Shown here: positions 20,201 through 30,115 of the stretch, piece by piece
Position numbering within the stretch: position 1 is the stretch's first letter
How the letters are laid out: every line of letters begins with the position of its first letter
Source of the DNA: Thiohalobacter sp.
Lineage (GTDB): Bacteria > Pseudomonadota > Gammaproteobacteria > DSM-19610
Length of the DNA: 64,000 nt
Assembly: GCA_026984515.1 (NCBI GenBank)
Contig: JALSRZ010000014.1
Coordinates: forward strand, 1-64,000
Reading direction: 5' to 3'
The notes under the pieces: generated by a model
Seen by the model: the letters and a program-made list of their open reading frames with translations, nothing else
Told to the model about the DNA's origin: nothing
Databases searched by the model: none
Position numbers and translations under genes: made by a program

Positions 20201-23200
20201 CATTATCGACCTGATCGGTACGGTGTCTGACTTCCACTGTCGTCTTGCCCACATGGCGGAAACCGTACCGGTCGGCCAGCCGCAGCAGGAATTCCCAGTC
20301 CTCGTAACACGACAGACTGTCATCGAACAGGCCGACCTGGTCCAGGCAGGAGCGCCGGTGCGCCCAGGTATTGATGGGGATATAGTTATTGACCAGCAGT
20401 CGTTCCCGGGAATAGTCATCGTGCCGGTAGGGATTGGAGCGGCCAACTTCCTGCACACTGCCATCTGCAACGGTTTCCTTCACCACCACTGCATCGGTAT
20501 AGATAAACGACTCCCCTGCACCGGCCATTTCATTGACAACGGTCTGCAGGTGATGCGGGAGGTAACAGTCATCATCGTCCAGGTAGCAGACCAGCTCACC
20601 CCGGGCTTCGGCCAGCGCCGTATTCCTGGCCGCCGCCTGTCCCCGTGACCAGCCGAATTCGATACAGCGGATACGGCCTGAATGAGCTCGTTCCTCCACC
20701 AGGTGCCGGATACTTTCACCGCCGTCATTGACCACAATCAGTTCCCAGTTGCGGTAACCCTGTGCAAGTACAGAATCCAGCGCCCGCCCCAGCAGGTGCA
20801 GGCGGTCTTTGGTTGGCATGATAATACTGATGTGCGGGGTTTCCTGACCGGGATCATCCAGGGCGCCGGTAATGTCGTGTTCGACCGGCACCAGGTAGCC
20901 CGGGCAAAGTTGCGGCCGTTCACCCCACTCGGCAGGCCAGTTACGCTCCCTGGCCTGTTCCGACTCGGCGGCACCCGCCCCGGCACTCGCATGTTCAATA
21001 CTGTTTGCAGAGGCCAGGTACAGACCGAGCACCTCGGGTATGTGCCTGAACATCTCGGTGGCCGCCATGCGCAGCCAGAAATCGTAATCCCCGGCCACCT
21101 CCATTTCAGCATCGAAAGAACCGTATTTTTCGTGCAGCGATCTGCGCCACATGGGTTGCGGGCCGATATAACAGACGGCAAACAGGTGACGCGGGTCAAA
21201 CCCGGGCCATCGAAACCAGGCCTCTACAGGCGCATCTTCAATACTGGCATTCTCTACCCGGGTAAGTGCGGAATCCGCGTATACCAGCGCAACATCGGGA
21301 TTGGCTTCCAGTTCGGACACCATGCGTTCATAAGCGCGAGGGACATGGCGGTCATCGGTATTGGCACTGCTCAGGTATTTCCCGCGGGCTTGCGCGATAG
21401 CCCGGTTCCAGGCGGCGTAGATAGTCTCCCGCTGCCCAGTACGGAGGTAACGGATATTCGAATAGCGTTGCTGAAACTCACGGACAATCTCGCCTTCACG
21501 CTGTTCCGAGCCGCTGTCCACCACAATGATTTCGAGCCGGTCTGCAATGGTCTGGGCTTCGAGATCCTCGAGACAGCCCCTGATAAACCGTTCGCTGTTA
21601 TACGTTGAGACAATCGCTGTAACCAGTATGTCGTTGCCCTGCCCGGAATCGTGCCCCCCCCGGTACGCCCCTGTAACGGCGATTCCTGTTGACATCGCCG
21701 TGCCGACAACCATTGCAGCAGGCACATTTTCCGCCAGGGATTCATTGCCCTCGCACAAACCTGGATCCAGGCCATCGGATGACGGCGTGCCGTCAAGGCC
21801 GAACAGCAGGCGGGAAATTTCCATGTCGCCGGGATTCTGCTCCAGGTAGGCGTTGTAAAGATTCCTGGCATCGTCTTTTTTGTCCAGGGCATCCAGGATC
21901 CGGCCGCCGTTGATGATGACGTCGCGGTTCAAGGGGTCCAGTTTCAGTGCTTTCAGGAGGTACTTCAGTGCAGTATCCACCTCGCCGGCCTGCCAGTGCA
22001 GCACAACGATGTTGTTACAGCTGATGACATCTCCCGGATCAAGCCGGTGCGCCTGGTAGAAAAGTTCGCTGGCCTTGCCGATATCACCGGCCTCGAAGGC
22101 ACGTTCCCCTTCCCTGTTCAGCGAAGCCGGTGTACGCGCATGCACCGGGGGCTTCGCGCAGGCTTGCGGGAATGCGGTCGATCGCAGCTGCTTTTCAAAC
22201 GCATCGCCCGGATACCCGAGACACTGCAGTACCTCTTCTCCGAGATGCTCCAGGTAGGACAGGGCGTACGGCTCAAGCCCGTTATCCCTGAATGTGGCGC
22301 GCCATTTTTCAACGTACTCGTCAACCGGCGCGGTGTGACCGTTGACGTTTGTGGAATCACCCAGGCCACCTTCCGGTGCGGGATTTTCTCCGTATTTCAG
22401 CATCGGGTGATAGGTCGGTATTCCCAGGTATTTGCAGATCCGGTCAATCTCCGAACCACTTTCCGCAACAATGTCTTCATACCGCGTCACGCAGATTCTG
22501 TCGCCCAGCTGCCTGATGGACTGCGCCAGCATGGCCGGTCCGGCAAGCATGTCCCGGCAATGTGTGCTGTTTTCGAATGCGGTGGTATTGTTCTGAAACC
22601 AGGTTTCCAGTACCGAGGCAAGCACCGCAAGCGGGTTGCGCAATAAAACGACAACCTTTGCCCTGGGGAAAGTCCTGACAAGTTCGGGAAGGATATAGAA
22701 GTAGCGCGGGGTCTTGTCCAGGAAGCGGGTCTTGCCGGAAAACCTGACTGCGCGCGAATACAGCACCTTGCTCATCTGGCGCACACTGTCGTAATAATTC
22801 TCTTCCCCGCCCGGCAGCTGTTCAAGAAACTCTGCCAGCGCCTGCCTGCAGGTCCCGGCGTCATACTCGGCGCTGACACCCTCGTGCTTCAGCGCATACA
22901 GGGGATTCAGCATGAGCCAGGGTTCGGCCTCGGTGTGGATATCCGGGTGACTGCCGAGCACGCGTTGCAGCATGGTGGAACCGGAACGTGGCAGTGAAAC
23001 CAGGAAGATCAGGCCCTCGCCATCCGCGCTGATCTGAGCAGGCATATAGGGCAGATCAAGACTGTCCAGCGCCATCCTGTAGGTCGCCTTGTCGCGTGCC
23101 GTCGACATGCTGTTTTCCGGCCAGAAGCGGCGTATCGTTGCACGCCCCACGTCTCCCATACTATCCGGAATCAGCGCCGCGTTCTTGCGCAACACCTTGT

Positions 23201-23906
23201 TTACTTCCGCCATGTGGCGGTACATGGGCGCATGATGCTCGCCCCCGCCATGGATCAGGTACACGACATTCGCGTCGCATACGTGCGCAATGGGATACCT
23301 GCTGCTCATGCGGATATTGAAATCCCAGTCTTCGTACATACCGACACATTCGTCGAAGAACCCCAGCGACTCCATGGCGTCGCGCCGCAGGAGATAGTTT
23401 CGCAAAGACATCTCGCGCCGCAGGACCTGCTCGAAAATATCCCCCTCGAAACCGGGTTCTGTCCCCCAGAATGCCTGGGTCCGGGTCGGTCTGGCCAGGT
23501 CATCCCAGTAAAGAACGACCTTGGAGTACACCCAGGCCGCGCCCGTCTCCTGCAGGCGCAGGTATTCTCTCTCGAGTTTTTCCGGAAGCCAGATATCATC
23601 TCCGGCGATCAGCGAAATATAGTCACCCCTGGCCACCCGGAAACCGGAATTGAGGTTGGCGGGAATACCGATATTCACCTGGTGAGTCACAAGCCGGACG
23701 ATGGCCGGGAACCGGCTGGCGTAGTCTTCCAGTATTGCACGCGTCCCGTCCGTCGACGCATCATTACAGACGATGATCTCAAATGGCTGCAGGGTCTGCC
23801 CGAGCAGGCTGTCCAGGCATTGTGCGACGTGTTGTTCGTTGTTATGGGCGATGACAACGACACTGATGCGTGCCGGCTGTTGACCGGCGTTTTGACCGAC
23901 ACTCAT
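17292..23906 (-). CDS. Multi-domain flagellin glycosylation protein: GT2 - sulfotransferase - TPR - several GT2-like domains - GT4-like
   Basis: 2204-aa ORF; GT2 starts (ISVVVIAHNNEQHVAQCLDSLL; ILVTAIVSTYNSERFIRGCLEDL; ISIIMPTKDRLHLLGRALDSVL; VDIIVPVSGKPDMLELFLDKL); LVSLPRSGSTMLQRVLGSHPDIHTEAEPW sulfotransferase loop; C-terminal GT4-like region. Confidence 0.88.
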   Translation of the reverse strand: MSVGQNAGQQPARISVVVIAHNNEQHVAQCLDSLLGQTLQPFEIIVCNDASTDGTRAILEDYASRFPAIVRLVTHQVNIGIPANLNSGFRVARGDYISLIAGDDIWLPEKLEREYLRLQETGAAWVYSKVVLYWDDLARPTRTQAFWGTEPGFEGDIFEQVLRREMSLRNYLLRRDAMESLGFFDECVGMYEDWDFNIRMSSRYPIAHVCDANVVYLIHGGGEHHAPMYRHMAEVNKVLRKNAALIPDSMGDVGRATIRRFWPENSMSTARDKATYRMALDSLDLPYMPAQISADGEGLIFLVSLPRSGSTMLQRVLGSHPDIHTEAEPWLMLNPLYALKHEGVSAEYDAGTCRQALAEFLEQLPGGEENYYDSVRQMSKVLYSRAVRFSGKTRFLDKTPRYFYILPELVRTFPRAKVVVLLRNPLAVLASVLETWFQNNTTAFENSTHCRDMLAGPAMLAQSIRQLGDRICVTRYEDIVAESGSEIDRICKYLGIPTYHPMLKYGENPAPEGGLGDSTNVNGHTAPVDEYVEKWRATFRDNGLEPYALSYLEHLGEEVLQCLGYPGDAFEKQLRSTAFPQACAKPPVHARTPASLNREGERAFEAGDIGKASELFYQAHRLDPGDVISCNNIVVLHWQAGEVDTALKYLLKALKLDPLNRDVIINGGRILDALDKKDDARNLYNAYLEQNPGDMEISRLLFGLDGTPSSDGLDPGLCEGNESLAENVPAAMVVGTAMSTGIAVTGAYRGGHDSGQGNDILVTAIVSTYNSERFIRGCLEDLEAQTIADRLEIIVVDSGSEQREGEIVREFQQRYSNIRYLRTGQRETIYAAWNRAIAQARGKYLSSANTDDRHVPRAYERMVSELEANPDVALVYADSALTRVENASIEDAPVEAWFRWPGFDPRHLFAVCYIGPQPMWRRSLHEKYGSFDAEMEVAGDYDFWLRMAATEMFRHIPEVLGLYLASANSIEHASAGAGAAESEQARERNWPAEWGERPQLCPGYLVPVEHDITGALDDPGQETPHISIIMPTKDRLHLLGRALDSVLAQGYRNWELIVVNDGGESIRHLVEERAHSGRIRCIEFGWSRGQAAARNTALAEARGELVCYLDDDDCYLPHHLQTVVNEMAGAGESFIYTDAVVVKETVADGSVQEVGRSNPYRHDDYSRERLLVNNYIPINTWAHRRSCLDQVGLFDDSLSCYEDWEFLLRLADRYGFRHVGKTTVEVRHRTDQVDNVSRRRLSDTVQAYRDIYARHAKQLTEDLRAQREKMLEQLTSNIDAWTATDGHIDAQSAVPGVGGKDSYSAWMERHDLNDRDMVRYATRMETAWTLQPSVHLVMTHVAGQEAAVADTLDSLASQLYGGWGLSIVSGEPCPDPVFAELDNLEWHQVDGALMDGVNEVLAASGAEWLGLLEAGVVLEPHWLYRHVDHLHRHPEWRLVYMDEDRVDPDGRRYDPLFKPDCNLELLRAMPYMGNTVLIERAMLLAAGGWGQQNGAEVYDTVLRVIECCGEQGVGHIPDVLVHRQDRYQLALDQELIAANRRSCVAGHLERCGIEAEVRPGTLFGSCFVDYACADRPPVDIIVPVSGKPDMLELFLDKLWSRTAYPDFRVRLLLKDDIELPATATGGERIEVVRCSSSVDHWQAVLELARASQAEHVLLMSPGAIAIQPDWLGRLVALLDRPGVAVVAPRLVSSEQKVVGGGIVTGAGSYAVGMGAFGGLSLDESGYMGRAQVAQELSAVSNSCMLVRKSVLTSAGDSPLSLRLGFYQAVDFCLRVRAAGGKILWTPHSTLMFAGEAPSGLDGLDLDQLALSESGQLCRQSLPILAHDPAYSPNLALTGERFTTDDRFVPGWKPDDRSAARIIGFAAGSIGSWKFRIQQPLEVLHREQRANSLVLPFNKELVPWPSMAELERLQPDTLLMHNTMHDAYMDSMEAYKKINSAFIVFGQDDLIFALPPKNPFSKTGYRDVKKRLRRCLGIADRLIVTTEPLADELRGMTDDVRVVPNYLDETVWGGLESRRATSAKPRIGWAGAQQHLGDLELLEEVVRETAQEVDWVFFGMCPDFLHPYVKEIHNPVTFGKYPQKLATLNLDLALAPLEHNRFNQSKSNLRILEYGALGWPVIATDIAPYREAPVCRVPNQPRAWIKAVRERIHDMDATRREGDALRAWVRAEWMLQQHLQEWLAALDPADVLGARQAGRQRAATL

Positions 23907-25057
23907 AGCGTACGCTCTCCCAGCAGATACTTCAGCGTCTCCGCAACACGTTCAACGGCCGCGTTTTCAAGTTCAGGGTACAGGGGCAGGCTCAGTACCT
24001 GGCCGGCCGCCTGCGTGGTAACGGGCAACCCGGCGTGCCGGGCGGCTGTTCCTGCCAATGCCGGCTGCCTGTGCACGGGAACCGGGTAGTGCAGGCCGCA
24101 GGAAATCCCTTGCGCCTGCATTTTTCTGTGTATCTCATCCCTGCCGGAAAGACGTATCACATAAAGATGATGGGCCGATTCGGCCCACGGCCTGACGGTC
24201 GGTACGGTAATACCGTCCACATCCGAAAGCAGTCGATGGTAGTGTCCGGCCACTGCCCGGCGCGCGGCATTCCACCGCTCCAGGTAAGGCAGCTTTACAG
24301 CAAGCACAGCACCCTGGATGCCGTCCATACGATAGTTGAAACCCAGTTCGTCATGGCAGTAACGCTGCGACTGACCGTGATCGCGCAAACTGCGCAAACG
24401 CCGGTGCAGGTCCGGGTCAGATGTCACTACCGCCCCGCCTTCTCCCCAGGCGCCAAGATTCTTGCCCGGGTAGAAACTGAAACAGGCCATGTGGCCCAGC
24501 GAGCCCGCCCGCCTTCCCCGGTAGCGGGCACCGTGCGCCTGCGCCGCATCCTCGATCACGTACAGGCCGTGGCGCGCCGCCAGCTCCATGAGCGGCTCCA
24601 TGTCCACCGGGTGCCCGTACAGGTGGACCGGCAATATGGCTTTGGTCCTGGGGGTAATCTGTGCCTCGATCTGTTGCACATCCATGATCATGGTATCCGC
24701 TTCGATATCCACGAATACCGGCGTGGCACCACAGTAAAGAATGCCCCACACCGTGCCTACAAAGGTGCTGGATACGGTAATCACCTCGTCACCGGGGCCT
24801 GTGCCGATCGCCCGCAGCGCCATATGGACAGCGGATGTCCCGGAATTGCAGCCCACTGCGAAGTCTGCCTGACAGTACGCTGCAAAAGCGGATTCAAACG
24901 ACTCGACTGCCTCCCCAAGCACGAACGATGCCCCGTGCACCACGTGTTTAACCGCCGCTTCCAGCTCGTCGCGAATTGCGGCATTCTGCCGGGCGAGATC
25001 GGCAAAGGGGATACGGCTGTCTGCTTCCTGCTGTACTGCTTCCAGTATTTGTACCAT
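23903..25057 (-). CDS. DegT/DnrJ/EryC1 PLP-dependent sugar aminotransferase
   Basis: HMACFSFYPGKNLGAWGEGGAVVTSD Lys motif; EDAAQAHGARYRGRRAGSLG. Confidence 0.95.
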   Translation of the reverse strand: MVQILEAVQQEADSRIPFADLARQNAAIRDELEAAVKHVVHGASFVLGEAVESFESAFAAYCQADFAVGCNSGTSAVHMALRAIGTGPGDEVITVSSTFVGTVWGILYCGATPVFVDIEADTMIMDVQQIEAQITPRTKAILPVHLYGHPVDMEPLMELAARHGLYVIEDAAQAHGARYRGRRAGSLGHMACFSFYPGKNLGAWGEGGAVVTSDPDLHRRLRSLRDHGQSQRYCHDELGFNYRMDGIQGAVLAVKLPYLERWNAARRAVAGHYHRLLSDVDGITVPTVRPWAESAHHLYVIRLSGRDEIHRKMQAQGISCGLHYPVPVHRQPALAGTAARHAGLPVTTQAAGQVLSLPLYPELENAAVERVAETLKYLLGERTL

Positions 25058-25145
25058 GACCTGCTGTACTCTCTGTCAGCCCGGGAGCCGGAAAGGACCG
25101 GCTGCTACGGGATTAAATGACCGTCGGTGCAAACCTCGACCGGGG

Positions 25146-26249
25146 CTAATAGATAATGGGAACCAGCTGTCCGCTGTTGCGGATCGATTCCGTGGACGCT
25201 TCGAGCACCCGCACGACATTCAGGCCGGCGACCCCGTCGTTGAACGGGCGCTTGCCGCCGCGGATGCATTTGCTGAAATAGGCGCACTCCTTGTACAGAG
25301 CCTCCGTGGCATCGATGCGCGGTGCCCACATGTCACCGACCCGGTACTGGATCAGCGTGTTGTACACTGCTTCCCGGTCGGATTGCTCCACGGTAATGCC
25401 CTTGTCATAGATCTTGACCTTCTCGTTCGACTCCATATCGTCAAACACCAGCATCTTTTTCACGCCGCCGATGATGATCTGTCGCACCTTGCGCGGCGCC
25501 AGCCAGTTGACGTGAAAATGCGCCAGGGTGTTGTCGTCAAAGGTAAGTGTCATATAGGCCAGGTTTTCCAGGCCGGTACCGGCGTGTGCGGCGCCCAGTG
25601 CCGATACCGCTACCGGTTTTTTATCCAGCACATGCAGAAGGATACTGAGATCATGCGGGGCCAGGTCCCAGATCACATTGACATCGCGCTGGAACAGGCC
25701 GAGGTTGATGCGCGTGGAATCGAAATACAGTATTTCGCCCAGTTCACCGGCAGCAACCAGCCTGCGCATCGTTTCCACGGCACCGGTAAACAGGTAGGTA
25801 TGATCCACCATCAGCAGGCGGTCATGCTTTGCCGCTATTGCGACCAGTCTTTCCGCCTCGCGGACGCTGGTAGCCAGCGGCTTCTCCAGCAGCACGTGCT
25901 TGCCGGCGCGCAGGGCCGCTGAGGCAATCGGGAAATGGCTGGCTACCGGCGTAGCAATGGCAACCGCCTCGATATCAGGGTCTGACAGCAGGCGACCGTA
26001 ATCCGTGGTGCCGGATATACCGGGAAACTCTTCGCTCATCCGCTTCAGCTGTCCCGCATCCCGGTCTGCAACCGCCGCCATTTCGCAGTCGGCAGCGCGG
26101 GAAAAGTTGCGCACCAGGTTCGGACCCCAGTAACCGTAACCGATCACCCCGACGCAAACCGGTCGTGTGGCCTGCCGGGCGGGGACACGCGGTTCTGCGG
26201 ACGGAAAATCCAGCAGTTTTTGTGCTGCAGCAACATTGGACTTGGACAT
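25146..26249 (-). CDS. Gfo/Idh/MocA family oxidoreductase
   Basis: VGVIGYGYWGPNLVRNF; KHVLLEKPLATSVREAERLV. Confidence 0.95.
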   Translation of the reverse strand: MSKSNVAAAQKLLDFPSAEPRVPARQATRPVCVGVIGYGYWGPNLVRNFSRAADCEMAAVADRDAGQLKRMSEEFPGISGTTDYGRLLSDPDIEAVAIATPVASHFPIASAALRAGKHVLLEKPLATSVREAERLVAIAAKHDRLLMVDHTYLFTGAVETMRRLVAAGELGEILYFDSTRINLGLFQRDVNVIWDLAPHDLSILLHVLDKKPVAVSALGAAHAGTGLENLAYMTLTFDDNTLAHFHVNWLAPRKVRQIIIGGVKKMLVFDDMESNEKVKIYDKGITVEQSDREAVYNTLIQYRVGDMWAPRIDATEALYKECAYFSKCIRGGKRPFNDGVAGLNVVRVLEASTESIRNSGQLVPIIY

Positions 26250-26435
26250 AGTGAATCCCAGTGGCCTGTTTGCACAAACACATAGCAAGATACATACCAC
26301 CGGCCCGTGACCGGAGTACCGCGACATCGGGCCAGTTCACTCATGCCGGTTCGGGGAAAATTGGTACGAATCTGGCATAGTGCTTTTACGTATGTACAGG
26401 ACCGGCACCACGACCAACTTGATATACCACTCGCG

Positions 26436-28166
26436 ATGACAGAATCAGCCCGGAAAATCACCCCGACCCGGCCGGAGACGGGTGTGGTAGCAGCCCTGGA
26501 AAAAGCCGAATGGCAAAGTGTGCTGTTTGCACCGCGGCCTTCACGCTACCGGCTTGGCTTTCTGCAAGCGGCCTGGCCGCTGAATACCATCCGCATCCAG
26601 GTACACAGGAACCACCCTTTCGAGTTTGTCGCCGGACTGGTTCCGGCCTTTGCCGCGTACACCGACCTGGGTGTGGAGTTCAGTTACTCGGAATACGATG
26701 ACGCCCTGAATTTCTCCGGGCACAGGGAAGCGGATGTCGAAATTCTGTGGCTCGATTACGATCGCTACGCCAAATTTCTGGCGACTGATGAGTTGCTGGC
26801 GTGGTTGTTCGGGCGACTTGCCCACCTGCGCGAACGATCCCAGGGTCGTATCCTGGTCTGCAACTGGGCCTCGACCCATCCTGCGGCCGACCGTTTCAAC
26901 CGACAGCTGAACACGCGCCTGGCGGGAATTGCAGATGCATTGGTCTGTGACCAGGCCGGGCTGATGTCCGGTCTCGGCGATGACTACTTCGATGACCGTA
27001 ATATCGCGCTGGCCGGCAGCGCATTGAGTCATGCCGCCTGCATGGAAACGGCCAGGATGTTTGGCCTGAGCTGGTTACCCGCAGCTGTATATCCACGCCT
27101 GAAGGCTATCGTTGTCGATCTCGACCATACACTCTATGCCGGGGTCGCCGAGGAGGACGGGATCGCAAGGCTGCGACTGGAAAGCGGCCATATCGAACTG
27201 CAGCGACAGTTGTCCACCCTGCGCGACTCCGGCGTACTGCTGGCCATCTGTTCCAGGAACAATCCCCGGACGGTGGACAAACTGTTCCGGCAACGCAGGG
27301 ATTTTCCCCTGGGCCTGGAGCATTTTTCCGCCATCGCTGCCAGCCGGTCTTCCAAGGTCAAGGGACTACGCAACATTGCCGGCACACTGTCCATCGGGAT
27401 GGATGCTATCCTGTTTATCGATGACAACCCCGCTGAACTGGCTGAGGTTGCAGCCGCATTTCCGGGAATCCACACGCTGCTGGCAGGCACAGGCCCAGTG
27501 GCTACGCACGAGGTCCTGCCCCGCTATCCACGCCTCCACCAGTGGCAGGCGCACAGGGAAGATACACTGCGATCTGCGGACATGCTCGCCAACCGGGAAC
27601 GGCGCAGGCTGCGCAACGAGATTCCGGACAGTGGCAGCTACCTGGAAGCACTCGGGATGAAACTGACGTTTCACCTGGACCCGCGGCACCTGCGCGGACG
27701 ACTGCACGAACTGTCCGTCAAAACCAACCAGTTCAACACAACCATGCTACGCCTCAGCGAACACGACATTACCTCCAGGCTGGCAGACCCGGACTGTTTT
27801 ACCATCGCTGTGGAACTCGGGGACCGTTTATCCGAAAGCGGGGTTATTGCTGCATTGTTTGCGCGCAAGGAGAATGCAACGCTGGTGGTGGACGAAATCT
27901 GTATCAGCTGCCGTGCACTGGGGCGCGAGATCGAAGCTGTCATCCTGCTTGAGTCGCTGCAAAAAATGATGCATCTTTCCGCCACCGATACCGCCATCAT
28001 CAAACTGACCCGTGGGCCGAAGAACGCGCCGGCTGTTGCATGCCTTGAGGCTGTTTTCCGGCCTGACGGACAACAGGATAGCGACCATGGGGAGTACAGC
28101 TGTGGTGCACAACAGCTGCTAAACATTCCAACCTGCCATTGCGTCACTATACGCTGGGAGAACTAG
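26436..28166 (+). CDS. HAD-IIIC family FkbH-like protein
   Basis: KAIVVDLDHTLYAGVAEEDG; FIDDNPAELAEV; FkbH-type C-terminal region. Confidence 0.93.
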   Translation: MTESARKITPTRPETGVVAALEKAEWQSVLFAPRPSRYRLGFLQAAWPLNTIRIQVHRNHPFEFVAGLVPAFAAYTDLGVEFSYSEYDDALNFSGHREADVEILWLDYDRYAKFLATDELLAWLFGRLAHLRERSQGRILVCNWASTHPAADRFNRQLNTRLAGIADALVCDQAGLMSGLGDDYFDDRNIALAGSALSHAACMETARMFGLSWLPAAVYPRLKAIVVDLDHTLYAGVAEEDGIARLRLESGHIELQRQLSTLRDSGVLLAICSRNNPRTVDKLFRQRRDFPLGLEHFSAIAASRSSKVKGLRNIAGTLSIGMDAILFIDDNPAELAEVAAAFPGIHTLLAGTGPVATHEVLPRYPRLHQWQAHREDTLRSADMLANRERRRLRNEIPDSGSYLEALGMKLTFHLDPRHLRGRLHELSVKTNQFNTTMLRLSEHDITSRLADPDCFTIAVELGDRLSESGVIAALFARKENATLVVDEICISCRALGREIEAVILLESLQKMMHLSATDTAIIKLTRGPKNAPAVACLEAVFRPDGQQDSDHGEYSCGAQQLLNIPTCHCVTIRWEN

Positions 28167-28169
28167 ACG

Positions 28170-28412
28170 ATGCACAAGCCGGATATTGAAACACTGGTAC
28201 GAGAGTGCCTCTCGCAGGTGCTGAAAAGACCCATCCAGGCCGGCACAGCGGTTGCCCGGGAGGATGACGGGAGCTGGGATTCGCTACGGCACGTTGAACT
28301 GGTCTTTCTGCTGGAAGAGCGCACCGGCATCCGTTTTACACAGGAGGAAATTACCGGCATTCGGGATTCGCAGGACATCGTTCACCTGGTTGCCGGCAAG
28401 CATGGACCATAG
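28170..28412 (+). CDS. Acyl carrier protein
   Basis: 80 aa with GSWDSLRHVELVFLLEERTGIRF (phosphopantetheine DSL). Confidence 0.93.
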   Translation: MHKPDIETLVRECLSQVLKRPIQAGTAVAREDDGSWDSLRHVELVFLLEERTGIRFTQEEITGIRDSQDIVHLVAGKHGP

Positions 28413-28983
28413 TATCACCGTAAGCGGGTACTATTTCGAGCTCCGCCCGGTCAGGCTGGAGGATGCGGCTTTCATGATCAGCCTGCGCACAGACCCCGAA
28501 CTGGCCACGTACCTGAACCCCACTTCCGGGCACCTGGAAGACCAGCAGGTCTACCTGGAAAACTACTTCTCCACACCGGGAGACTATTACTTTATCGTTC
28601 AGGGGAAGACTTCCGGGGAAGCGGAGGGCATGCTGGCCATCTACGGTATCGACCACCGCTCACAGAGCGCCGAGTGGGGACGATGGATTCTCAGGAAAAA
28701 TTCCCTGGCCGCGGTGGAAAGCGCCTGCCTGGTGTACCGGGCCGGCCTGGAGGAACTCGGCCTGAAGGAACTGTACTGCCGCACCGTTGCCCGGAACGAA
28801 CGCGTGGTTTCCTTCCACGCCTCCTGTGGCCTTTCCCATGCACGGGATCTGCCCGACTATGTCCGTATCAATGGCGTCAGCCACGATTCAGTTGAACAGG
28901 TAATGAACGCCTCCAGCTGGCCATCCTGCCGTCAACACATGGAAGAAAGAGCCCGGCAGATAGCCGCCTTGCTCAACAGGTAA
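28402..28983 (+). CDS. GNAT family N-acetyltransferase (PseH/RimJ-like)
   Basis: ELRPVRLEDAAFMISLRTDPELATYLNPTS; starts inside the ACP end. Confidence 0.88.
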   Translation: MDHSITVSGYYFELRPVRLEDAAFMISLRTDPELATYLNPTSGHLEDQQVYLENYFSTPGDYYFIVQGKTSGEAEGMLAIYGIDHRSQSAEWGRWILRKNSLAAVESACLVYRAGLEELGLKELYCRTVARNERVVSFHASCGLSHARDLPDYVRINGVSHDSVEQVMNASSWPSCRQHMEERARQIAALLNR

Positions 28984-28989
28984 AATATC

Positions 28990-29379
28990 GTGGAATTTCA
29001 TCACATCGGCATTGCGTGCACGGACCTGGAGAAAGAATCCCGCTACCACGAGTTACTTGGCTATCGCATGGAGTCGGGCGATTTTGTCGACCCGGCGCAG
29101 GGCGTCCGGGGCCGTTTTCTCACCGGGGGAGGCCCACGGCTGGAATTGTTGTCCCCGCTCGACGGCTCCAGTACGCTTGCTCCGTGGTTGCAAGCAGGAA
29201 CGAGGATGTATCATCAGGCCTACACCACCCGAGACATTCACGGCAAGCTCGAAGAGCTGCAATCACAGCGGGCACGGCTGATGGTTGCGCCCACACCTGC
29301 TGTTGCATTCGCCGGACGCCCTGTCTGCTTCCTCATGCTCCCCACCATGTCGCTCATTGAACTGATACAGGAAGAATGA
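28990..29379 (+). CDS. VOC (glyoxalase/epimerase-like) family protein, GTG start
   Basis: MEFHHIGIACTDLEKESRYHELLGY; LIELIQ. Confidence 0.88.
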   Translation: MEFHHIGIACTDLEKESRYHELLGYRMESGDFVDPAQGVRGRFLTGGGPRLELLSPLDGSSTLAPWLQAGTRMYHQAYTTRDIHGKLEELQSQRARLMVAPTPAVAFAGRPVCFLMLPTMSLIELIQEE

Positions 29380-29401
29380 TCTTGCTGCTGGATAACACAC
29401 C

Positions 29402-30115
29402 ATGAACAACGCAGAACAGGTCCGCCTGGACACCATCGCCCTTGACCCGAAATACGCAGAGGGCCCGAACGAATACATGGTTGAATACTCGTTCGAGGTT
29501 TTTCAGCGTCACCTGGGAAATGGCCCCACGCTGGAAATGGGGCCGGCGGAAGGCGTGATGACCCGTTTTCTTGTTGATGCCGGCTATGACCTTACGGTCG
29601 TTGAGGCATCGAGCCGGTTTTGCAGTGATCTGGAAGCACGACACCCGGGCATCCGGGTTGTGCAATCCCTGTTTGAAACTTTTTCCCCCGCACGGAAATA
29701 TACCAACATCATACTTGGCCATGTACTCGAGCACGTTGAAAATCCGGTGGCCATACTCGCTCAGGCAAAAGAATGGCTGGCTGACGGCGGAAGAATTCTC
29801 GCTGCGGTTCCCAACAGCCGTTCGCTGCACCGACAGGTCGGTGTGCTACTGGGACAGCTGCCGGTCGAATCCGCTCTCAACGATGCTGACCTGCAACACG
29901 GACACCGCCGGGTATATGACCCGGAGAACTTCCGGCATGAATTCACCGCTGCCGGACTCGACATCCGGGTATTCGGCGGTTACTGGCTCAAGCCTGTGTC
30001 CAATACCCAGATCCAGGAAAACTGGAGCCGGGAGATGATCTTCGCATTCATGCAACTGGGGGAACGTTACCCGGATATCGCAGCGGAGATCTATGTCATA
30101 GCAGGCAATCATTGA
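29402..30115 (+). CDS. Class I SAM-dependent methyltransferase
   Basis: TLEMGPAEGVMTRFLVDAGYDLTVVEAS; LGHVLEHVENPVAILAQAKEWLADGG. Confidence 0.92.
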   Translation: MNNAEQVRLDTIALDPKYAEGPNEYMVEYSFEVFQRHLGNGPTLEMGPAEGVMTRFLVDAGYDLTVVEASSRFCSDLEARHPGIRVVQSLFETFSPARKYTNIILGHVLEHVENPVAILAQAKEWLADGGRILAAVPNSRSLHRQVGVLLGQLPVESALNDADLQHGHRRVYDPENFRHEFTAAGLDIRVFGGYWLKPVSNTQIQENWSREMIFAFMQLGERYPDIAAEIYVIAGNH

